In this document: positions 47,281 to 56,100 of the stretch, piece by piece
Position numbering within the stretch: position 1 is the first letter of the stretch
Layout: each line of letters begins with the position of its first letter
Origin: Micromonospora chersina
Lineage (GTDB): Bacteria; Actinomycetota; Actinomycetes; Mycobacteriales; Micromonosporaceae
NCBI RefSeq assembly: GCF_900091475.1
Contig: NZ_FMIB01000002.1
Coordinates: 4,340,001 to 4,404,000 of the forward strand
DNA length: 64,000 nucleotides
Direction: 5' to 3'
Made by a program: the position numbers and the translations under genes
The notes under the pieces: generated by a model
Databases searched by the model: none
Told to the model about the DNA's origin: nothing
The model's input: the letters and a program-made list of their open reading frames with translations, nothing else

Positions 47281-48546
47281 GTGAGAATCGTGGTGGCGCA
47301 CAACCGGTACCGGGAAGCACAGCCCTCCGGCGAGAACACCATCGTCGACGCGGAGATCGCCCAGCTCACCGCGGCCGGGGTGGAGGTGCTGCCGTTCCTG
47401 CGCAGCTCCGACGAGATCCCCGCGATGTCGAAGCCGGCCAAGGCGCTGCTGCCGATCTCGCCGATCTGGGCCCCGAAGGCCCAGCACGACCTGGACCGTC
47501 TGCTCACCGAGCACCGGCCGGACGTGCTGCACCTGCACAACCCGTACCCGCTGCTCTCGCCCTGGGTGGTGCGGACCGCGCACAAGCGTGGGGTGCCGGT
47601 GGTGCAGACGGTGCACAACTACCGCCAGGTCTGCTCCTCCGGGCTCTACTTCCGCGACGGGGTGATCTGCCAGGACTGCCGGGGCCGGGCGCTGGGCGTT
47701 CCGGCGATCGTGCACCGGTGCTACCGGGGCTCGCGGGCGCAGAGCGCGCTGATGGCCACCACGCTGGCCGTGCACCGCCCGACCTGGAAGTCGGTGGACC
47801 GGTACATCGCGCTCACCACGGCGGTCGCCGACCACCTGCGGGACTACGGCATCCCGGACGAGCGGATCGTGGTCAAGCCCAACGCGGTGCCCGACCCAGG
47901 GACCCCGGCGCCGCCCGGGGACGGGTTCCTCTTCATGGGCCGGCTGAGCCCGGAGAAGGGGCTCGACCTGCTGCTGACGGCGTGGCGGCGGCACCCGGTG
48001 GGTTCGCTGGGCCCGCTGCGGATCGCCGGCGACGGCGAGCTTCGACCGCTGGCCGAGGCGGCCGCCGCCGACCGGCCCGACGTCGTCTACCTGGGCCAGC
48101 TCGACCGGCCCGGGGTACGCGCCGCGCTGGCCGACAGTGCCGTCGTGCTGGCCACCTCCACCTGGCACGACGTGCTGCCCACCGTGATCATCGAGGCGCT
48201 GGCCAGCGGCCGGCCGGTGCTCGGCACCGCGCTGGGCGGCATCCCGTACCTGGTCGGCGCCGACGATCCCCGGGAACCCGCCGGCACCGGCCCGGCCGAG
48301 GTGGCCACCGCGGCGCCCGGCGACGGGCACGTCTCCCTGCCGACCGGGGTGCAGCGCGGCGAGGCCGGCTGGGTGGTGGCGCCCGATGCGGAGGCGCTGG
48401 CCGCCGCCCTCCCGGTGGCCCGCGCCGGCGCGGCGACACTCGCCCCGGCGGCCCGCACCCGCTACGAGCGCACCTTCCACCCCGACGTGGTCACGAAGCG
48501 CCTCATCGACATCTACGCCGACGTCGCCCGCACAACCCGCCGCTGA
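47281..48546 (+). CDS. GT4 family glycosyltransferase
   Basis: A 421-residue retaining GT-B glycosyltransferase. The acceptor domain opens with RIVVAHNRYREAQPSGENTIV, and a CQDC motif near residues 123-126 may bind metal. The donor domain has FMGRLSPEKGLDLLL, LPTVIIEALASGRPVLGTALGG (the E-x7-E pair) and late-position helices. There is no signal peptide, so it acts at the cytosolic membrane face. The start is GTG at 47281 with a leaderless-type -10. It probably adds a sugar to a lipid-linked or exported glycan; neighbours support an envelope role. Confidence 0.88.
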   Translation: MRIVVAHNRYREAQPSGENTIVDAEIAQLTAAGVEVLPFLRSSDEIPAMSKPAKALLPISPIWAPKAQHDLDRLLTEHRPDVLHLHNPYPLLSPWVVRTAHKRGVPVVQTVHNYRQVCSSGLYFRDGVICQDCRGRALGVPAIVHRCYRGSRAQSALMATTLAVHRPTWKSVDRYIALTTAVADHLRDYGIPDERIVVKPNAVPDPGTPAPPGDGFLFMGRLSPEKGLDLLLTAWRRHPVGSLGPLRIAGDGELRPLAEAAAADRPDVVYLGQLDRPGVRAALADSAVVLATSTWHDVLPTVIIEALASGRPVLGTALGGIPYLVGADDPREPAGTGPAEVATAAPGDGHVSLPTGVQRGEAGWVVAPDAEALAAALPVARAGAATLAPAARTRYERTFHPDVVTKRLIDIYADVARTTRR

Positions 48547-48611
48547 CCGCGGCGCCGCCCCGCGCGCCGCGCCTCGCCTCGCCTCGCCGTCCCTCGCCGC
48601 CCTGACGCGGC

Positions 48612-48666
48612 GATCATGAAGTTAGCGTCTGGGAACGCGCTTTCCGCTGACGCTAACTTCATGATC
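48612..48666. repeat. 55-base near-cruciform palindrome
   Basis: GATCATGAAGTTAGCGTC (48612-48629) is perfectly complementary to GACGCTAACTTCATGATC (48649-48666). The 19-base loop has a further GGAA / TTCC pairing. It is much more AT-rich than its surroundings. It lies in the 190-base gap between convergent genes, so it could act as a terminator, but the composition suggests a dispersed intergenic repeat. The rest of the gap is low-complexity. Confidence 0.75.
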
Positions 48667-48736
48667 AACGAGGTGGGTGCGGGGCGGGCGCCGGGGCGGG
48701 TGCGGGGTGGGCGCGGGTGGGCCCGGCGTGCGCCGG

Positions 48737-49459
48737 TCAGCGGAGCGAGGCGCGGGCGGAGAAGGCGATGCTGGCCAGGAGGAAGCCGCCGTTGACGATC
48801 GTGAAGGCGACGATCACCCAGACGGTCAGGGCCGGGGCGAAGGTCAGCACCAGGCCGGCCAGGAAGATCACGGCGCCGTAGTCGCGGACGAGCTTCGCCA
48901 GGCGGACCGGGAGGCTGGTCGAGGTGACCATGCTGGCCGCGTTCGGGCCGGCCTGCATCACCGAGGTGACCAGGTTGACCATCCAGGTGCCGGCGAAGAC
49001 CGCGATCAGCCAGGTGGGCGTCGAGGGGCGCTGCGCCACGGCGGTCGCCCCGAGCGCGGTGACCAGGGCGATCTGGGCAGCCACGTCGCAGAGCACGTCG
49101 ACCCGGGCGCCAGCAGGGTTGTTCTGCTTGGTCACCCGGGCGAGCTGACCGTCCGCGCAGTCCAGCGCGTACGCGATCTGCCAGGCGACAAGAGCGAGCA
49201 GGCCGACCGCCCAGGCCGGCACGGAGCCGGCGGCGACCTTCGGGGCGAGCGCGACCACGGTGACCGAGGCGGCCAGGCCGAGCACCAGGTTGGTGATGGT
49301 CAGCGCGGTCGGGCGCAGGCCCAGGCGCTGGGCCACCAGCGCGAAGACCGCGCCGATCCACTGGCTGATCGACTCGCTGAACAGGCCGCCGCCCCGGTTG
49401 ACCCGGTGGAAGTCGGCGACGGACGGGCGGGACGGCTCAGCCAAGGTCGCGGAGTGCAC
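48737..49459 (-). CDS. CDP-alcohol phosphatidyltransferase family protein
   Basis: A 240-residue membrane enzyme with about six helices. The full CDP-OH motif D-x2-D-G-x2-A-R-x8-G-x3-D-x3-D is at residues 100-125 (DCADGQLARVTKQNNPAG then ARVDVLCD), so it is catalytically intact. It transfers a phospho-alcohol or diacylglycerol phosphate group from CDP to an alcohol. It overlaps the upstream dehydrogenase gene by 23 bases (start GTG 49459; a TTG at 49444 is an alternative). With the nucleotidyltransferase and the G1P-dehydrogenase-like gene it forms a three-step set for an unusual phospho-alcohol or lipid. Confidence 0.88.
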   Translation of the reverse strand: MHSATLAEPSRPSVADFHRVNRGGGLFSESISQWIGAVFALVAQRLGLRPTALTITNLVLGLAASVTVVALAPKVAAGSVPAWAVGLLALVAWQIAYALDCADGQLARVTKQNNPAGARVDVLCDVAAQIALVTALGATAVAQRPSTPTWLIAVFAGTWMVNLVTSVMQAGPNAASMVTSTSLPVRLAKLVRDYGAVIFLAGLVLTFAPALTVWVIVAFTIVNGGFLLASIAFSARASLR

Positions 49460-50501
49460 CGGCGTAGTCTGCCAGCCGCTCCCGCGTCTCGGTAGGCGAC
49501 ATCGCCAGGTGTTCGAGGATGGTGTAGCGGTCCGGCCGGGTGGCCGGCGCGAACTGCACCGCCTCGACGAACCGCTCGTCGCTCAGGCCCACGTCGGCGG
49601 GGAGCCGGGGGAGGCCGTGCCGGGCCAGGCAGGCCGACATCTCCGCGAACCGGCGCTCGTCGCCGCGGAGGAACGTGCAGAACAGCGCGCCGAGCCCGGC
49701 CAGCTCCCCGTGCGAGGCAGTGCCCGGGTAGAGCGCGTCGACCGCGTGCATGATCTCGTGGCAGCCGCCGCTGGCCGGGCGGCTCGTGCCGCAGACCGCC
49801 ATGGCCAGGCCGGTGGAGATGAGCGCCTCGGCCAGCACGGTGACGAACGCGTCGTCGCCCATGTCGCCCCGGTGGGCGAGCACCGCCTCGGCGCCCATCC
49901 GGGCCAGCGAGGCGGCCAGGCCGTCCACCGGCTCGCCGCGGACCTGCCGGGCCAGCTCCCAGTCGGCCAGCGCGCTGATGTTGCTCACCACGTCGCCGAT
50001 GCCGGCCCGGTTGTGCCGCTCCGGCCCCGCCTCGACGAAGTCCAGGTCGACGATCACGGCGATCGGGATGTGCACGCCGTAGGAGCCCTTGATCCCGTCG
50101 GTGACGAGGCTGGCCACCGGCGAGGCGATGCCGTCGTTGGCGAGCGCGGTCGCCACGGTCACCATGGGCAGCCCGCGTCGGGTGGCCGCGTACTTCGCCA
50201 CGTCGATGGTCTTGCCGCCGCCGATGCCCACCACCGCGTCGTACGACCGGTGGCGCAGCTTCGCCCCCAGGTCGTCGGCGGCGTCGAGGGTGCCGCCGGC
50301 CACCGTGAACACGTCCGCCGACCGCAGCGAGGGGCGGATCAGCTCGGCGATCTGCTCGCCCTGCCCGGGGCCGACCACCACCGCCACGTCGCCGCCGGCG
50401 GAGATCCGCCCGTCGACGAGGATCGCGGCGAGGTCGGCCACCGCACCCCGCCGCACGTCGATGTGCAGCGGGGTGAGGATCGTCCGGGCTAGTAGCGGCA
50501 C
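49437..50501 (-). CDS. Glycerol-1-phosphate dehydrogenase-like Fe-ADH family protein
   Basis: A 354-residue iron-containing alcohol dehydrogenase superfamily protein most like sn-glycerol-1-phosphate dehydrogenase (AraM/EgsA) or sugar-alcohol dehydrogenases of that branch. VVGIGGGKTIDVAKYAA is the NAD(P) motif, TALANDGIASPVASL the substrate region, and GIGDVVSN plus SGGCHEIMHAVD and TASHGELAG supply metal ligands. The GTG at 50501 follows GGAGAT by three bases and overlaps the nucleotidyltransferase stop. It likely reduces dihydroxyacetone phosphate or a related ketose phosphate. Confidence 0.85.
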   Translation of the reverse strand: MPLLARTILTPLHIDVRRGAVADLAAILVDGRISAGGDVAVVVGPGQGEQIAELIRPSLRSADVFTVAGGTLDAADDLGAKLRHRSYDAVVGIGGGKTIDVAKYAATRRGLPMVTVATALANDGIASPVASLVTDGIKGSYGVHIPIAVIVDLDFVEAGPERHNRAGIGDVVSNISALADWELARQVRGEPVDGLAASLARMGAEAVLAHRGDMGDDAFVTVLAEALISTGLAMAVCGTSRPASGGCHEIMHAVDALYPGTASHGELAGLGALFCTFLRGDERRFAEMSACLARHGLPRLPADVGLSDERFVEAVQFAPATRPDRYTILEHLAMSPTETRERLADYAGALRDLG

Positions 50502-51220
50502 GCGATCTCCCGCGCCCGGGCCAGGTCGTCGTGGTTGTCGACCTCGACCCACGAGACGTCGCCGATCGGGGCGGCCCGCACCTCGCCGCCCCGATCGGCG
50601 AACTCCTGGTAGCCGTCCTCGTAGTAGAGGTTCGGGTCGCGCCGCCAGGTCGCCTCCAGGGCGTCGGCGAGCGCGCCGGCCACCTGCGGCTCGATGAGCG
50701 TCGCGCCGATGTACTCCCCGTACGCCTCGCCCGGGTCCATCAGCTTGGTGATGCGGGTGAGCTGGCCGGCCGCGTCGAAGGTCGTCTTCATCTCCTCCTC
50801 GGCCAGCGTCTTGATGTTGTCGATGGCCAGCAGGATGCCCGGGCCGCGCTCGGCCAGCAGGGTCTTCTCCACGCTCACCGGGTGCACGGTGTCGCCGTTG
50901 ACCAGCAGCACGCCCCGGGAGAAGTGCTCACGGGCCAGCCAGAGCGAGTACGCGTTGTTCCACTCCTCGGCCTTGTCGTTGTGCACGAGGGTGATCGTGA
51001 CGCCGTACTTCTCCTCCAGCGCGGCCTGCCGCTGCCGGACCGCGTCCGCCGCGTAGCCGACCACGATCACGACCTCGGTCAGCCCCACCTCGGCGAGGTT
51101 GCGCAACGCGATGTCGAGGATGGTGGTCTCCCCGTCGACCGGCACCAGGGCCTTGGGCAGGGTGTCGGTGTACGGGCGCAGTCGCCGCCCCGCACCGGCC
51201 GCGAGCACCATCCCGATCAT
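50489..51220 (-). CDS. Nucleotidyltransferase (phosphocholine cytidylyltransferase-like)
   Basis: A 243-residue NTP transferase. MVLAAGAGRRLRPYTDTLPKAL (residues 4-25) is the nucleotide-binding signature, VLLVNGDTVHPV the metal-binding aspartate and DVSWVEVDNHDDLARAREI the C-terminal metal site. It resembles LicC-type CTP:phosphocholine and MobA-like alcohol-phosphate cytidylyltransferases. It probably makes the CDP-alcohol used by the CDP-alcohol phosphotransferase two genes on. The ATG at 51220 has GAGGATGG eight bases ahead. It is the first gene of the three-gene set. Confidence 0.85.
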   Translation of the reverse strand: MIGMVLAAGAGRRLRPYTDTLPKALVPVDGETTILDIALRNLAEVGLTEVVIVVGYAADAVRQRQAALEEKYGVTITLVHNDKAEEWNNAYSLWLAREHFSRGVLLVNGDTVHPVSVEKTLLAERGPGILLAIDNIKTLAEEEMKTTFDAAGQLTRITKLMDPGEAYGEYIGATLIEPQVAGALADALEATWRRDPNLYYEDGYQEFADRGGEVRAAPIGDVSWVEVDNHDDLARAREIACRY

Positions 51221-51290
51221 GCCGGCACCATCCTCTTCTCGACTCCGCTCCACCGGGGGAGGATATCGTCGCGCCGCCGCCCGCCGTGGT

Positions 51291-52100
51291 TCAGCCCGGC
51301 AGGGCGGCCAGGTCGGCGAGCAGTTCCAGGCGTTCCTCCGCAGCGAGCACCGCCCACGGGCCGGCCCCCCTCCGGTCCGTCTCCTGCTCGATCGCCAGCC
51401 GCTCCGGCCCGTCGGGCAGCTCGACGACGCTCGCCGCCGTGTGCCCCGCCGCCGTCCACGCCGCCGCGTGCGCGTCCGCCCGGTGGTAGCGCAGCGTGCC
51501 CAGCCGGTTGAGCAGCAGCACCCCGGGCGGGGTGCCGTCCGGCTCGTACGGCGGGGCCATCGTCGCGAAGGCGCCGGGTTCCGCCGACGCGAACGCGTAC
51601 GCCAGCACCCGGCCCAGCGCCGGAACCAGCCGCGCCACCCGCTCGTCGTGCCCCGCCCACAGCTCCTCGGTCACCTCGCCGTGCACGCCGAACAGCTCGG
51701 CCAGGAAGGCGAGCCCACGCTCGGTGGCGCAGAAGCCCCCGTCCGGGAAGCGCTGGATCATGCCGTACGCGACCTGCTTGTCCAGCGCCCGCTGGCAGGC
51801 GGCCGCGTCCCGGTAGCGGGTCACCGCCGCGAAGCCCTCGGCGTCCACCGTGCCGCCCGGCACGGCCAGCCGGGTGCGGAACTCCACGAGGAAGCCGGTG
51901 GCGGCCGGTCCCCCGTACCGGGAACTCAGCTCCGCGCCGCCGCCGTCGCGGCCGGCGAGCATGCCGGCGACGAAGGCCCGGTCGACGGCCGGGGCGACCA
52001 GCCCCGCGAACCGGTGCGGCGGCAGCTCGACGCCGTCGCCCGCTGTGACCCGGTGCGTCGGAGACCGCGGCGCGCCGCGACCGGGAATCGTCGCGCTCAC
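51291..52100 (-). CDS. Protein of unknown function, coupled to a Nudix hydrolase
   Basis: A 269-residue protein I do not recognise. Residues 20-60 are a helical start (FAGLVAPAVDRAFVAGMLAGRD). The middle (about 85-140) could be a winged helix: AVTRYRDAAACQRALDKQVAYGMIQRFPDGGFCATERGLAFL. The rest (about 145-265) is helical with RLAIEQETDRRGAGPWAVLAAEERLEL. There is no signal peptide. The GTG at 52100 overlaps the Nudix stop by 4 bases (GTGA). A regulator is possible from the winged-helix look; this is a guess. Confidence 0.65.
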   Translation of the reverse strand: MSATIPGRGAPRSPTHRVTAGDGVELPPHRFAGLVAPAVDRAFVAGMLAGRDGGGAELSSRYGGPAATGFLVEFRTRLAVPGGTVDAEGFAAVTRYRDAAACQRALDKQVAYGMIQRFPDGGFCATERGLAFLAELFGVHGEVTEELWAGHDERVARLVPALGRVLAYAFASAEPGAFATMAPPYEPDGTPPGVLLLNRLGTLRYHRADAHAAAWTAAGHTAASVVELPDGPERLAIEQETDRRGAGPWAVLAAEERLELLADLAALPG

Positions 52101-52546
52101 AGACCGATCGAACGCAGGGCGGCGAACGCGTTCTCGGCGATCCGCCGGATCAGCCCGTCGTTGACGTCGCGGTGCTCGTCGAGCAGGTCGACGTCCCGCT
52201 CCGCCAGCCAGCGGAACTCGGTGTGCTTGCCCGCCTCCAGCCGGGGCCGGCTCAGGTCGCCGTCCACCCGGACCAGGAAGTCGGTCTCCACCCGGGTCAG
52301 CCCGTCGTCGCCGGGGTACCGGTATTCGCCGACCTGGCCGAGCACGTGCGAGACGGTCCAGCCGGTCTCCTCGGTGACCTCCCGGCGCAGCGCGTCCTCC
52401 ACCTCCTCGCCCGGTTCGAGGTGGCCGCCGACGATGTCCCAGCAGTTGGGGAAGAGGCGCCGCTCGGGGGACCGGCGTTGGATGAAGATGCGGCCGTCGT
52501 CGTCCACGATCAGCGCGCCGGCGCAGCGGAGGGGCTCGGTGGGCAC
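52097..52546 (-). CDS. Nudix hydrolase
   Basis: A 149-residue pyrophosphohydrolase. The Nudix box GHLEPGEEVEDALRREVTEETGW is intact (residues 41-63, with Glu47, Arg55, Glu56, Glu59 and Glu60). The N-terminal strand ALIVDDDGRIFIQRRSPERRLFPNCWDIVGG is typical of isopentenyl-diphosphate isomerase-like or MutT-like members. The substrate is a nucleoside diphosphate derivative. The GTG at 52546 follows TACTGT by six bases (leaderless pattern). The next gene overlaps by four bases, so the two proteins are made together. Confidence 0.9.
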   Translation of the reverse strand: MPTEPLRCAGALIVDDDGRIFIQRRSPERRLFPNCWDIVGGHLEPGEEVEDALRREVTEETGWTVSHVLGQVGEYRYPGDDGLTRVETDFLVRVDGDLSRPRLEAGKHTEFRWLAERDVDLLDEHRDVNDGLIRRIAENAFAALRSIGL

Positions 52547-52552
52547 CTCACG

Positions 52553-52558
52553 ACAGTA
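52553..52558 (-). promoter_or_regulatory. Leaderless-type -10 of the Nudix gene
   Basis: TACTGT on the minus strand, 6 bases before the GTG at 52546. Confidence 0.45.
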
Positions 52559-52658
52559 GCGATCACGCGCCGTTCGTGGCGATGCCCGGTCTTGTCCCGA
52601 TCCGCATCGATGGCCCACCATGTCCGTACCGAGGCCGCCGTCCCACAGGGGTGATGTG

Positions 52659-53051
52659 ATGCAGGTACGGGAAGCGATGTCCAAGGAAGTTCTCGTGGTC
52701 GGCCCGGAGCACACGCTCCGCCAGGCGGCCCGGATGATGTCGGCCCGGCGGGTCGGGTCGGCGGTCGTGATCGACCCGGACTCCGAGGGGGTCGGGATCA
52801 TGACCGAACGCGACGTGCTCAACGCGATCGGGGCCGGGCTCGACCCGGACGTCGAACGCACCGGAGCCCATCTGACGTGGGACGTGGTCTACGCGGGCCC
52901 GGACTGGACGGTGGAGGAGGCGGCCGCCGCGATGGCCCGGGGCGGTTTCCGGCACCTGGTGGTGCTCGACGGTCGCGAGGTGTCCGGGGTCATCTCGGTA
53001 CGGGACCTCATGCGGGTCTGGGCGCGGGAGCACACGGCACCCCGCGTCTGA
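52659..53051 (+). CDS. Tandem CBS-domain protein
   Basis: A 130-residue protein made of two CBS motifs: residues 1-58 (VREAMSKEVLVVGPEHTLRQAARMM through GVGIMTERDVLNAIGAG) and about 70-125 (DWTVEEAAAAMARGGFRHLVVLDGREVSGVISVRDLMRVW). The pair forms one Bateman module that usually binds adenine nucleotides. There is no effector domain, so it may act as a sensor subunit or in hypoxia or stress responses, as seen for similar actinobacterial proteins. The ATG at 52659 is used; the in-frame GTG at 52656 is close. A hairpin terminator follows. Confidence 0.88.
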   Translation: MQVREAMSKEVLVVGPEHTLRQAARMMSARRVGSAVVIDPDSEGVGIMTERDVLNAIGAGLDPDVERTGAHLTWDVVYAGPDWTVEEAAAAMARGGFRHLVVLDGREVSGVISVRDLMRVWAREHTAPRV

Positions 53052-53068
53052 ACCGACGACGAAAAGGG

Positions 53069-53100
53069 CGATGGCCCGGCCGATACCGGCCGGGCCATCG
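53069..53100. terminator. Bidirectional terminator between CBS and malectin genes
   Basis: CGATGGCCCGGCC (53069-53081) and GGCCGGGCCATCG (53088-53100) form a perfect 13-bp stem with a 6-base loop. GAAAAGGG precedes it. Confidence 0.85.
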
Positions 53101-53121
53101 TCGTGTCGTGCCGCCTTCGGC

Positions 53122-56100
53122 TCAGGGGCCGACGAAGACCGACGTGCCGCGCCAGTCCACGTTGTCGACACCCGGGCCGCTGCGCACCGTGGCGGAGCCG
53201 GTCGGCGCGCCGTCGGACCAGTTCATCGAGGAGAGGTTGCCGGTGCTCCGGGAGACGACGTAGAGGGTGCTGCCGTCCAGGAACAGGCCGCCCGCGTCGG
53301 CGAACGCCGTGGTGCCGGTGACCGTGGCCCGCTCGGCACCGACGACGCCGGTGTCGGGCGCGAACCCACGCCAGAACAGGGTGCCCTGGCCGGCCAGCGT
53401 GTAGTAAATGCGGCCGCCGGTGTAGAACATGGCGGTCACGTTCGGCAGCTCGGCCGAGAAGTTGACGGTCATGCCCGCGTAGGTCTGGCCCTCCGGCGCG
53501 GAGCCGGTGACGACGAGGTCCCACTTGGCGTCGTGGTACGGGTCGAGCTTCTTCGGGGTGCCGAACGCGGTGCCGTCGAACGAGCGCTTGTAGAGGTCGC
53601 CGTTGACGCCGTAGAACAGGTCACCGCCGACCCAGAAGGCCCCCTTGACAGTGGACCACTTGGTGTTGTCCGGGTTGGCCACCGAGCTGGCGTTGCCCAC
53701 CGTGCTCGCCCCGTCGTACGACCGCTTGGTGATGCTGTCGAGCGTGGTGGCCGGCGGCACCGGCGGGATCTTGACGACCTCGATGCCCTGGACGAGCGGG
53801 TTCTCCAGGACCCGACCGAAGTCGATGTCGATGTTGCCGTCGCTGGTGAGCGCGAAGGCCCGCATGGTGCCCCGGTTGGTGCCGCCGGCGCCGACCACCG
53901 GGTCGAAGTCGTTCAGCTTGAGCACGCCGTCGACGCTGACGTCGAACTTGCGCGCGCCGACGACGCCCGTCTTGGCGTAGCGGTTGGCGAAGTAGAGCCG
54001 CACCTGCACCGGGGTGCCCGCCGGGACCGGGAAGTCCCACTGCATGTCCGGCGTGGTCGACTGGTCCCACCGCTCGCTGTTGAACAGCGCGACCGGCGTG
54101 CCGGCCGGCACGGTGGCGTCGAGCGTCGCGTCGGTGGTGTAGGTCGAGACGCTGCTGCCCGTGTTGTGGTAGGCGCTCGGCGCCAACGCGGTGTCGGTGG
54201 CCCAGGCCGGGCCGCTCGGCGCGGCCAGCTGGTCGCCACCGGCGTTGACCCGGTAGAGGACGTCCGCCGCGTCCGGCGTCGGCGCGGTCTTGACGATCTC
54301 GATGCCCTGGATCAGCGGGTTCTCCACGACCCGGCCGAAGTCGATGTCGACCACGCCGTCACTGACCACGGAGACGGACCGCATGGTGCCGCGGTCGGTG
54401 CCGCCGGCGCTGGCCACCGGGTCGAAGTCGTTCAGCTTGAGCACGCCGTCGACGCTGACGTCGAACTTGCGCGCGCCGACGACGCCGGTCTTCGCGTACC
54501 GGTTGGCGAAGTAGAGCCGCACGTCGACCCGGGTGCCCGCGGCGACCGGGATGTCCCACTGCATGTCCGGGGCGGTCGACTGGTCCCACCGCTCGGCGTT
54601 GAACAGGGTCGCCGGGGTGCTCGCCGGCACCGTCGCGTCGAACGTCGCGTTGGTGGTGTACGTCGAGACGCTGCTGCCGGTGTTGTGGTACGGGCTGGGG
54701 GCCGTGGCGCTGTCGCCGGCCCAGTCCGGACCGCCGTCGGTCGCCGGGATGGCCGGACCGCCGGCGTTGACCCGGTAGAGGACCTCATTCTGCGCCGCGC
54801 GGCCGGCCTGGTAGACGTCGCCCGGCAGGCCCTTGGTGCTGGTGGAGTGCGGGGCGTTGCCGCCGGTCAGCGGGAAGAAGGCGAGCCGCTTCCGCTGGTA
54901 GTCGAAGTTGCCGATGTATTCCTGGTCGCTGCCCAGCCAGAGGCCCTCCGGGGTCACCATCATCTCGGTGACGCCGTAGCCGCGGGGGTGGCGGCCGGGG
55001 TTCCAGGACAGCGGCAGGCCGCTGGCCGGGTCGAGGGCCGCGATGCTGGCCCGCGGCACCGCGCCGGGGCCGGCCTTGTCGCGGGCGAGCGGGTTGTTCG
55101 ACCAGCGGAAGTGACCGCCGACGTAGACGGCCTCCTCGCTGATGCCGGTGGAGAGGAAGGTGTCGCCGCCGCTGAAGTTGGTCCAGGTCGGCTGCTGGCC
55201 GTTGCCGCTGGCGTCGGTCTCCCAGCGGGCCGCCGAGTCGCAGAGCGTCCCCGGGTAGGAGGCGCCGGTGGTCACCACGACGAAGTACTTGCCGCTCGGG
55301 GCGAACTGCACGTCGCGCACCCACGAGTCGAACGCGGTGTACTTGCAGGCCGCCGAGTAGCTGTCGGTGTTCCAGTCGGCGATGGTGGCCGCGCTGTCGC
55401 CCAGGTCGATCCGGACGATCTGGTCGTGGACGGCGCCGTTGGCCTTCTTGAAGTTGCCGATGACCACGAGGTGCTTGCCGTCCGGCGAGACGGCCAGCTT
55501 CTCGACGCCGACGCCGGCCTTCGCGCCGCCGTTGGTGCTGGTCCAGTTGTGGTTCTCGGTCAGCGCCACGGTGAGGTAGTCGGTCACCGCGCCCGTGGTG
55601 GGGTTCAGCGACGCCAGCCCGTTGCGGGTGGTCGTCGCGGTCACCGTGGAGAAGATGCCGCCGACCAGGAGCCGCCCGTCGACCAGGGCGATGTCGCTGA
55701 CCGTGCCGTTGAACGCCGGGCCCTTGAAGCCGGCGACGGGCGTGCCGTCGGCGACGTTGAGCAGGGCGAGCTTCCGGAAGTTGGTGCCGTTGACCTGGTT
55801 GAAGGTGCCGGCCAGGTAGACGGTGCCCGGCGTCGGGCCAGCGATGATCGCCGTGACGTCGCCGTCGAGCACCGGGGCGAAGGCCTCGTCGAGCTTGCCG
55901 GTCGCCTTGTCGAAGGCCAGCACGCCCTTCCGGGTGACCTCGGTGGTCGACGCGCCGCGGTTCTGCGCCTTGGTGAACGAGCCACCCACGATCACCTTGG
56001 TGCCGGCGTCGTAGATGGCGACGACGTTGCCGTCGTTGATGTTCGGCGTCTTGTCCGTCGGCACCTCGCTGACCATCGTGGTGTGGTCCGGCGCGGGCGC

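Noticed and set aside
53765..54785. A CRISPR or satellite repeat
   Set aside because: The repeat unit is about 500 bases and lies in frame within one gene. There are no short direct repeats with spacers anywhere in the window.
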